Source: Gymnorhina tibicen (lineage: Eukaryota > Chordata > Aves > Passeriformes > Artamidae). From it: a stretch of DNA of 64,000 nt. A program made the translations under genes and the position numbers. Under the pieces are notes generated by a model. It ran no database searches. It was not told the origin of the DNA and was given only the letters and a program-made list of their open reading frames with translations. Of this stretch, positions 54,001 to 64,000 are shown piece after piece. Location of the stretch: NCBI GenBank assembly GCA_013399875.1, contig VXAZ01004020.1:62001-126000 (forward strand). Reading direction: 5' to 3'. Numbering within the stretch: the stretch's first letter is position 1; each line of letters starts with the position of its first letter.

Positions 54001-57000
54001 TCACATTTTACAGAAAAGGAGAGAAGAAATTAAAAGAAATTCTGAACATCTCTGTAATTCTTGGATCAAAGCAGAATGGTAAAGTCCAAATTCTTTCCTT
54101 AACTTTTCTATGTGTTTGTCCCAACATATATTATCTTAATTTTTATTCAGTCACTTCACTCAATTTTTGATCTTTACTTCTAACCAAAAATAATTAGCCA
54201 GACATTTATAATCTTACATTGCCATGGAATTCTAATATATTATAAAATATCAAAAGCGGTTCTTTATTATTTTCCACTAAAAAATGGCAAACTGGCACCT
54301 TACCATGGACCTTTTAAGTAAAATTTACTGTATAATTCTTTCATCATAGTTAATTCAGGTAGTTCCAAACAAAAATGAAGCATGATTGTGTCAGTCACAG
54401 AATAACAATTACTAAAAACTTGCTTTCAGGATGCAAGAACATGCCAGTACTAGGAAATATCTTTTGTTAAACTGTGCTTTCCTCATAGAAAGTGAAGAGT
54501 CGATTCTGCATATATGAAGTGGAATTTATCTGAAAGTTAAGATTTCAGTGTAAATTCACCATCGAAAGTACCTCTTCATCAAGAGAAGAGAGAAGACCTC
54601 CAAGAAGAAATCCCCACTGCCTAGCCCATCTTTGATCATTGGGAATAATCATCAGATGAAGCTATTGCTCGCATTCATTAACTACAAGAGACCTATATGG
54701 CCACCTTCAATCAAATAGCTCACTTTCAGGTAGCTAAATTCAGGTGAAATTAATCCAATCAGATTCCGGTTTATCTGACAGAAATGTGGCAAGAATGGTT
54801 ACAGCAGCAGCTGATTTAGTAAAGACAATTAAATGTGGGATCTACACATCATAACTTCACAGCTTAGTTTAGAGCTTGACTATTCAATTTAGCCAGTAAT
54901 TTATAATGAAATCCATTATTCATTTCAATACTAAGGAAGAGGTCTTGAATAAAGTTTGGTTATTGACAGGAATTCCTTTTTTTTTTCCTTACATGCAATA
55001 CTAAAAAGTTATAATCTTCAGGAACAAGATCTACTTTTAAAAGGTCATTTTAACAGAGAGGCAACCTTCTCATATTTATAGGTTCCTTGACTTCATGTCC
55101 TGCAGTTTTGCAAGGGACAGAAAAGGACTAGCGTTTTTAATAACATAGCAGTTAATAGGTGTTAACAGCCAAAATGTTTTTCCAGTTTAAATGTTTGGCT
55201 TTCCTGAAGACCACAGTAACAATTTCTTCAAAATTAGCTAGGCAACTTCTCGTATTTTTTCAAAAATATATTGCTGCTGTAAACAGGCTTTGAAGCTTTT
55301 AGTGCTGGCTTGAATTCTGTTTCTTTGATTTGATCACTGAAATGTTCTACTTATACATGTAAGATTATAAAGTCTTGATGATAACAACAACGTGTGAGTC
55401 TATCTTTTTTTTTACAAAGCCACTAATTACTTAGGAACGGATGGGAATTTAAACTTAATAATGGTCAAAAGCACATTCCTAATCTTTTTGTTTGCTTGGT
55501 TTGATTGTCATTTTCATGCCTTCTGCTGCTTGCTTCTCTTCAAGGTGACCCAAAACCCCATCCTAATCATGCTCTAGACCTCACACAGTCTTAATTATGT
55601 CAGCACAAACTGATTGTTGTATGTCAGATATACAATTTGTTAATTTATTCTTCAGGCCTAGGGGAAGGTAATACATTCCAGCAACATACAGACAAAACAA
55701 AAACATGTACTTATGTCACACAACATCAAAATATGAGATAGCTCAAATGCTGGAAGAGGCACTTGTGATATTCACTGACTTTTAAGGTATGTCTGGCCCA
55801 AAAATATACATATCAAACACATAATTATTTGCCTTCCTAAAACAATCTCCCTAAATATGCAATATATAGATTTACAACCAATCATGACAATTAAATAAAG
55901 GGATCCCCCTACTTTTTGGAATTTCACCTTCATATATACAAGATGCTTCTTTTTCCTTACTGATTTCTACAAACATTCTGTTGGGACTAGATCACTTCCA
56001 TATGATATTGTTAACAACTTAATGCAGTCTTTCTGAAATATAATGGACACCGAAAGAGTATTTCGCCCTTGTTGAGAAAAAAAGCATAGATAAAGATCTT
56101 GTCTCCCCTCACTGCAATACATTCTTTCTAGACTTCCCCTCCCTCCCCGCAAAAAAATTAACTCCTTTTTCAATATTATCTTATTTCTTGACATACCCTC
56201 TGCAAAGAAAAATCAAACTGATTAGCTAAAAAATAGTTAGGAAAGGGATTCAAACCTGAGATTATGTTTATGACCAAAAATTTTACTATAGTTGCCTCCT
56301 CCCAGTCACTGAAATAATTTATATGGAATTAACATCAGTTGGTGAAAATAGATCTCACATCAAGCACTACATTAACCTCTTCCTTGAAAATGCATACAAC
56401 TCTTAATAATTCATAAATTTTCCATCAGAGAGTTCATGCTGGAAAGCCATTTGTGTAAAATATCTTATTTGTTTTTTCACCAATTTATTGGGGAAATCAT
56501 GTTTTATTCTATGACAGCCTAAGCCCTCTCAATAGCACATACAGTCTAATCTGCAACAAATCAAATGGTAATTGTGTTTAAGAATTGACATACTGCTGTG
56601 ATGGGGTCCTCAGCTGACCAGAGTATGTAGGTATCTAAGTCTGTTGCTTTCCTGACCTCCCCAAGATAAGATCAAAGTGCTTCTAAACTTCTAAGCAAAC
56701 CCCTACATTATGTCAAGATACCACCCAGAACAATTCACTTTCTTCAATGGAGAGGCCAAAAAAGCTTTAAAAGAGAACCCTGCTGCTGCCTACGGCATCC
56801 TTCCAGTGAAGTTCTTGCCTAGAGATTCAGGGTCTGCCATCTCAGTGCTTTCCTAGAGTCCACTAAGAAACATACAACTGTTAGGGAGACCCAGGCAGGG
56901 CTGTGCTCCCCGTGTTGCTCAGCAGTCCCTACGTTCTTTCTGAAGCCATGCGCTCCCAGCTCCTCAGCAACAGGTTCTGTGCCACATCTCCCACCTGCCA

Positions 57001-57576
57001 CATTGCACAGTGGGGAACAATCGCCCAGCCAGGCCTGCCCAGCGGCTCAGCCACTTGCTCTCCTTCAAAAATGTGGTGATACAATGGCATATATCATCCT
57101 GGGAAAGCAAAAGACACTCAGCATTTAATAACCTAGTATTTTCAAGGGGCTGGTCTTTGAGCATGCTGCTGGGGCACATAAGTATGCCTGTTGGGAAGTA
57201 TGTATCTGCGCTACGGTCTTCTCTTTGTTCAACACCCACAGGTGTTTCTTCCATGTGCAACAGCCCAGAGAGCACTTGCTTTGTTTTTGTGCACTTGCTA
57301 AAAACCTTGTTATGGCAGTGCCAAGATTATTAATCTCTGTTATCTCTTAGAGCTGAGCTATAACTATCATCAAAGATATGACTATCTATCAAAAATGTGA
57401 TGGTTTTTAATTACATTTACTTGCTGGAAATCGTAAGAAGCCAGTATTACAGGGATACCTACTTGACAGAAATGACCTACATTTGTAGCATAGGGCACAT
57501 GCTACATGTAATTTGAGAGCTTCTGATACCAGTGACTTTTACATGTCAGGGTATATAAGGGATAATTTATATATCA

Positions 57577-57800
57577 GCCACAGAATATCTCAAACTGAAA
57601 GGGACCCATAGGGATCATCGACTCCAACACCCTGATCCTCACAGAACTATCTAAGATTAAACCATATGACTAAGAGCATCATCCAGACACTCCTTGAGTT
57701 CTGAAAGACTTGGTGCCATGACCACCTCCCTGGAGAGACTGTTCTTGTACCCAACCCCACTCTCAGTTAAGAACCTTTTCCTAATGTCCAATGATTTGTG
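57577..57800 (-). mobile_element. CR1-type LINE fragment, minus strand
   Basis: The plus strand begins CACAGAAT at 57579 (complement of the CR1 tail unit), then reads AAAGGGACCCATAGGGATCA, TCCAGACACTCCTTGAGTTC and ACCACCTCCCTGGAGAGACT, and fades after AAGAACCTTTTCCTAATGTC. This is the 3' part of a CR1 copy on the minus strand, about 225 bp long, inside the presumed RASSF9 intron. It belongs to a different subfamily from the copies at 1815 and 45720. Confidence 0.88.
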
Positions 57801-57946
57801 GAAAGGGTGAGGGAATGTGGTTTCTACCAGACCTCTGACGTAATATGGAGTCAATAACCTAATATGAAGTCAAAGCATAGAAAATACATACATTATTACA
57901 TACCATTTAGATAAGATAACATTGCTTTGATTGTTTTTATTGTATT

Positions 57947-57974
57947 ATTGCTTTTATTGTATTGCTTTTATTGT
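57947..57974. repeat. Perfect 14-bp tandem duplication
   Basis: ATTGCTTTTATTGT occurs twice head to tail, preceded by degenerate units from about 57921 (ATTGCTTTGATTGTTTTTAT). It forms a small AT-rich minisatellite between the CR1 fragment and the GT tract. Confidence 0.9.
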
Positions 57975-58009
57975 TTCTTTTTCAAAATCTCAGCATGTTA
58001 CCATACAGG

Positions 58010-58064
58010 GGTGTGTGTGTGTGTGTGGGTGTGTGGGTGTGTGTATATATATATATGCATATAT
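58010..58064. repeat. (GT)n-(AT)n compound microsatellite
   Basis: A GT tract with two interruptions by extra G (GTGTGGGTGTGTGGGTGTGTG) passes directly into (AT)n at about 58043. Confidence 0.95.
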
Positions 58065-60698
58065 GAGACAATAGATGATCATTATGAAAGAAAATATCAA
58101 AACATACTTTGGCTTTTTGTGATTTTTATCTGTGAAATTTGCAAAAAAGTAAAACTATTGGTGCCACGTATTGCAGCTCGTGCTTGGAAGAAACTCTAAC
58201 TTAATTTCATCCAAAAGGATTTTTGAAAGTGAATTTAAACATTAAAGGTATAGAGAATACAGAGCCCATGTGAAAGCTAGGGTCAGAAGTATTTCAGCCT
58301 TCCAGGAATAAATGGATCATATTGAAAGTTCATATTAAGTTTATTCAGACTATCCACATTTAGATCACCCTTTCTCTCAACTTTCTGTCCCCTTCTGTAA
58401 AGTTATTCAAAAAGCAATAAAGGCCAAATCTTATACTTGGTATGCCTCCTGCCTAACTAGATTACATGCTTCTGAGTTTCCTAAGGGCAGCAATGAGGAA
58501 GTAGCTACTCTCTGACTACCCAATGAAGCTGGAATTACTCCAAAGCCTTAGGGATTCAAGTGAGCCTATTAACTAACTGCATTCCCGTTCCTCTTCACAA
58601 GTACCTAAAAACAATATTAATGGAGGCACAGTTAATGTCCATGTTGTGTAGGACACAGAAATTCCACACATGACATGTCAGAAACTTGGTTCTTCTTCCC
58701 TTCTGCATCACGTGAAAGTCAGGGAAATGGCCACCTGAAAGGTATCATGGCAAGGCAGAACTAGTACTTTAACTGTAAGAATAAAACCTTTTGATACAGA
58801 TAATCAGTGTAGTGCCAGTTCTGTGGGAAGACTTGGAAAGAACACCACAGAACTTCTGAAAACAAAATAATATAGAGAGAAATAAATTTCTCTCTGCCAT
58901 GTTTCTGTATCCATTTAATGTTGCTCTATGATAAAACTCCCTCTTTTACAGGAATGTACACAGGCATTTACTAAAAATAAAAGAAAATTAAGCATCTTGT
59001 GAGCCATGTGATATTTTTCAAACATACACATATACACAGTAGTTTGGGTGCTCTAATTGAAATATTTCAAATATTTGAAAAAAGAAAATCTAAAGAAAGT
59101 CTATTTTTATAACTAGCTAGTTACAACACATTTTTTTCCTGGTATAAATTCATGTTCATCTTTTTGTTCTTTTTTAAAGACATAAATTTTTAATTCAACA
59201 AGATACCCATACTGTCAGGAAGGCTCTATGAAGCATTTTAATTAGGAACAGCTGTTGCAAATTATGTCCTATATGAATTAAAATTTATGTACTTAAAACT
59301 GTAAGTAGTTCCTTCATCTCTTCTGCAGAGAAATGCTGTCACCTTAGCTACTGTACAAAATTGCATACATTATAGTACAGCAATGATCCATGGTTGAAAT
59401 TTCTGTTCACCTAAACACTTTATACTATATTGGTGCTCTATGACAAATTTCAGTGAAATAACTTTGAATTGCAATGGGATAGTATTATTTTTTTTAATTG
59501 AATAAAAGCATGAAAGGTATGACAGTTTGAGGAAAATAATTGTGATAATTATTTTATTACAAATAACTCATTCACACCAGATTGCTGCTGACTCGAAATG
59601 TCAGGCTTTGGTAAAAAATCCCATGGGAAATCATGTGCTTCATTCTAATAACTGTACTGCTCAGAAACAGGTGTCTGAACAGGGATCAATTGTTAATAAA
59701 AATAAAAAAAAGGAAAAAAGCCCTGACAGTACTTAAAACAGATTAAAGGGAAACTAAAGCAGCCAACAAGAAGGACCAACAAGGGCTGACAGCAATAATT
59801 CTATCATCTCTTAAGTGGACAGCAGAGCTTGTACTACATAGAAAATAAGCCAAGAAATTGCACTAACTCAGGGGATTGCGCTAACAGAAGGACAGAAGTA
59901 AGAGATACTGCAAGAGGAATTATACACCTTGGTCACTACAAAAGAGTGATAGTTGTGATGGGTTAACCTGAACACTCCCTTTCTGCTCTGTGTAATAATG
60001 ACAGGACTCTGTGTCATTGCTACAGTGGCCGATATTATTTTGCAAAACCTCATTTGTCAGGCCTGAGTGCAGTTTTTCAGCGAAGCTGACCAAGAGTTTA
60101 CTAGGTCCTCCACTTACTATACCATATCTCTGCCCTATACCATGTTTATGCTTCCAATCACTTAACCTGCAGGCAAGTGCAAAGGCTGCAGTGGAGACTG
60201 CATTTGCCCCTGCCCTTTCCTCCTGTGTCACCTCCGAAATTGTCCTCTGCCCCTAAGGGTACACATTCTCTATAAATTACATCTGCTTTAAATCTGCCTT
60301 CCTGTCAGACTAATCATCATTTCTCCATTGTATAGTCAAAGTCATAAGGTTGGTAAGTGGATATTAGTCAAAAAAATGTTTGGAATTCCAGCAAGCGTGG
60401 TGTGCACATAAAATGCCATGACAGGTAACACGTTTATCATACCAGGCCTGTATTTGCAGTAGCCTGACACAGTGGAGGTGGAGGTTTGAGAAAAGAACTA
60501 GCTGTCCACCAAAATATTTTCCAAGATGAGTAACAGTAACATCAACAATTTACTTTACTGGGAAAACATGCTTTGATGTTTATATTGCAACTGCTACTGA
60601 GGAAGCAGCTGTTATACAGGAATGGAAGATCCAGGAAAAACTCCAGAGCCAAAACAAACACTGACATATTCAGTGATAATAATTCTTTAGATCATGAT

Positions 60699-60718
60699 GG
60701 GGGGGATGGGAAGATGGG
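60699..60718 (+). other. Putative G-quadruplex
   Basis: GGGGGGGATGGGAAGATGGG gives four G3 tracts with loops of 1, 2 and 5 bases. The G-rich strand is the template strand of RASSF9. It lies in the presumed intron 1. Confidence 0.5.
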
Positions 60719-61224
60719 CATTTTCAAATTCCTCAGTGTTAAAAATCAACATGATAAGTTTAGGAACATCAATACAGTAAATGCTACATTTTGATTTTGA
60801 GCAGTGGGTAGTTCTCACTAGTGAACAAATGAAAATGCCACTGGTACTTTTCATCTACCACAAGAATTTTGCTACACTGCAAAAATACAATTCTTTAAAT
60901 TGCTCCTGTATCTAGTTTAACTGCCTATGCATATTTAAGCTCTGGTTACACTAGACAAACTTTATGGAGAGCCTATTAGTAATGTACAGAATGTGTCTAA
61001 AATTTCATCACTTTCAGTAGTATATAGGAAGCAGAATAATTTATGGCTCATTTGGAACACAGGCTCCTAAGCGATAGAGTTGCTGTTACAGTTAATAGAA
61101 ATTTGTGTTATCTAACTTCTCCCACTAGAATTTTTATAACTGCCTATTAGAAGCACCCTGATTGTTTACGAGCTTTTGAGATCAAAGAAGTGAGGGGAAT
61201 TCCAAGCACTGAGAGTATGAGGGG

Positions 61225-61275
61225 TTTTTTTGCTTGTTTTGATTTGGGTTTTTTCTTTTTTTGTTTTTTTTTTTG
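61225..61275. repeat. T/G low-complexity tract
   Basis: T runs broken by single G or C (TTTTTTTGCTTGTTTTGATT and similar). Comparable tracts occur at 30062-30108 and 43592-43630. Confidence 0.85.
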
Positions 61276-64000
61276 TGGTTCCATGAAATTCAGTTCAGCT
61301 TTTGTTGAAAGGCAGAAGTATATTGCTTCCCTCCCCTGCCTTTGTTGACATTTTTCCCAGTGAAGAAACAAACACAAAACATTCTGAGGTTGGGTCTGAG
61401 CTGCCAAAACATGAACAAAGCTCACTGTATGTAGACAGATGATAATATGGAAAGTTAAATAATGGAATGAGATACAGACAAGGAAATAATAGGACTTCAT
61501 GCTACTTTTCCAATACTCCCTGATCTGAAGGAGGCTGGGATGGTTGCCTTCTTATGAACCCTTACATACTGTGCATGTTTTGCATCTCTTCTCTGCTCCT
61601 GGTGGCACCATGTGAGACAGGTGCTCTTCTCATTCATAATGAATGGAAAGTCCAGATGGACCTGGTTTCTTTTTGCCAATCCTAAGGCTGAACTCAGGCT
61701 CAGAAAACAAAATAAGAAAAACACTCATTTGTGTTCTAAGGTGTCAGGCAAGAATACTAGCAATGCAAAGAAAATGGTAGAGAATGTCCAGGAGCCTGGA
61801 AAGGGAATTTAGGACTGCCCTTTGTGCAAAAGCAAGTATTTAGAGCTGTTCAACCACCTCATCAATCATCACCCTTTCCTAACTTTTTAAAATCTAGTGA
61901 TTTGTCAACACAGCTTTTTTGTATATCATAAAATCTAGTCTGAGTATCTCTCTATATGGTTTGCCAGGAGTGAGCAAGACAGGATAGGCTTTAATATTCT
62001 TCTGTACTCTTATGTATTGCAATAAATTTTACAGAGTGAACCACCCCACCTTGAAACTATATTATATGATCTTTCCCATTTCATTTGCTTTCATTAAATC
62101 ATTTTGAAAAATATCACCTCAAAGTATGTTCTAGCAAGGCCTCATTTACAATCAATTCTTTCTTTTCTTTTTTTTTTTCTTTTAAATTTCTCCCTCAAAC
62201 TTTCTGGAAGACAATTCAGTGACAAATGTGTTCCATTACTTACAATATCTGAAGAGCTGAAAGGAAAAAAAGATGAGATAATGAAGTGGACTCTTATATA
62301 AATGTTCATTCTAAAGAGCTAAATTGAGTACTAGATACATAATTACGCTAACGAGAAGAGTGGACATAATTTTTTAAAAAAGAAACCTGAAGCATTTTTA
62401 GTGTCCATTGTCAGTCTGAGAGATTTGTGCAGCTTATGCTTTCAAGTAATTTTCTAAAATTGCCTATCAATGAATGCTTCAATATGTAGTTAGTCAGCCA
62501 CAGGCTGATAGGGTCTCTGAAATATAACCACATCTTCTCTGAAGAAGCTACTGAACAAATGAACAAATGAAATAAATTGTTAACCTCACCAACTGTGCTC
62601 TTCCCAAGCAATGGATATGCTAAAGAGGGCATAGGAGATTGCAAAACTAGCTCTAGCCAGCTGAGCAATACAGGTAGGAAAGGCAAAAAGGGATGAATTG
62701 CTGACTGGAAGCAAATTTAATGCTTGATCACAAAGATTACCAAGAGTAATGGGAAATTTATGAGATTAATGCAAAGAAGAAAGGTGTAGACAAGAGAGAG
62801 ATACAGAGAATGGTGTCCAGTAGCCCCCCCCACCAATTTTTAGCTGTAGGATGATGAGGGAAGCTGACTGCAGAGGAAAGACATCCCATGTGATTCAGAT
62901 GAAAAGCTATGTGAATCCTAAAATATTTGAACAATTGTGACTTAAGCCCAAAACCTGTTCTGTGACAGACATAATGAGTTCAGATAATATGTTTCCAGGC
63001 GGGTCCATACGAAGAGGCTTATAACCATGACAGTTGTCCATCAGAACCCTCCCACTGGAGCTGAGCTTCTTCTCTGACCTCCAACAGGTCATGATGAATT
63101 AAGCCATAAAAATAAAAGTCTTGTTAAACCATCTAAGATAGCCATCTAAAAGTAATTTAGGAAGTTTAGGAGGAAACTGTTCAAAAATTTAATGCAGCTG
63201 AAAAGGTGGTAACTCATGGCAAGAGATTTGTGAGGAACAGGGAGAGCAGGTATAGGCCAAAAGTCCACAGTGGGCACAGCTGAAGCTAAGCACAGCTACG
63301 TGACTGTGACCAAAGACCAAGGCAGGCCCGAGAAATAATGGTGCTAGTTTTGTGAGACTCATCTATGGCAAGATAGTGATTATCCCAAGCAGGCTGTGAT
63401 ACCAGAAAGACACTGCAAACTACTTGTTGTTATTAGTTCACAGAAAGTCAGACTGAGTCAACATTCAAATTAATCCTGTGTTTCTTTATTTCACATATCC
63501 AAATGTCTTTGCAGGTGGGGATCCTTTCAACATATGAGCAATTCAGATGGCTTCATAGCTCAGGGAGGATAAAAAGGCCTTTTAACAAGGTACTTCATAA
63601 GCTGAGTGGTTACCACAGTGACAGCTGGGTGAAGGCATGCTTCCCTCTGCCATGTGAACAACTCTGTCATGTTGGGAGAAACACACATATTTAGCTTTCT
63701 TCCATGACCGTGTGCACATTCTGTTTGTCACTTCTGACATCTACAGAAGTCTGGTGTGTACTTAGGTTTGTAGTATGTAGATGCATAAATATGCAATCGA
63801 CAGAAGTGGCTATTTCTGCATGTATTGTTTATATATACAATGATTTTGGGGTTGCAATATATTTTATTGTACATGTGTGACAGTATATCTTACGAGCTAT
63901 ACGTATGCATTCTGTGATCACATACAACACAAGCTGTCATGTATGCATTTTTGTACTGAATATATGCCTACCAGGCACAAGTGCTTTAGCACAAAGGAAT

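Overview
The window looks like nuclear DNA from a bird. It is AT-rich, carries five CR1 LINE fragments (the typical avian LINE, ending in short ATTCTRTG-type tail repeats) and one solo LTR of a type I recognise from bird genomes, and holds one vertebrate-type coding exon. I can say bird, plausibly a neoavian lineage because of the LTR, but not the species.

Only one gene is supported. It is the large last coding exon of RASSF9 (PAMCI), on the minus strand at 50984 to 49709. It begins at a splice acceptor, not at a start codon, so a short upstream coding exon with the true start must lie at higher coordinates. I could not find it by eye. The 13 kb from 50985 to the right edge is therefore probably RASSF9 intron 1. 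Below 49709 lie the likely 3' UTR and then downstream intergenic DNA.

Layout: 1-49.7 kb is gene-poor, AT-rich DNA holding a minus-strand CR1 with reverse transcriptase remnants (1815-3000), a CR1 tail scrap followed by a 36-bp-period duplication (4338-4446), a plus-strand CR1 3' end (11204-11660), a minus-strand solo LTR (43694-44752) and an internally deleted plus-strand CR1 (about 45720-46849). The intron holds a further minus-strand CR1 fragment (57577-57800), a GT/AT microsatellite and a possible G-quadruplex. In vertebrates RASSF9 usually sits between ALX1 and NTS. No exon of either was recognised, so the left 49 kb is probably part of the ALX1-RASSF9 gene desert, where any function would be regulatory.

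No tRNA, rRNA, CRISPR array, operon or unfamiliar multi-gene system was seen. The best leads are non-coding: a bulged 16-bp-stem hairpin at 43093-43138, a SOX/POU-like composite site at 42389-42404, a CR1 joined across a missing reverse transcriptase core, an LTR carrying its own polyadenylation signal downstream of RASSF9 on the same strand, and a possible unclassified repeat inside the presumed 3' UTR.
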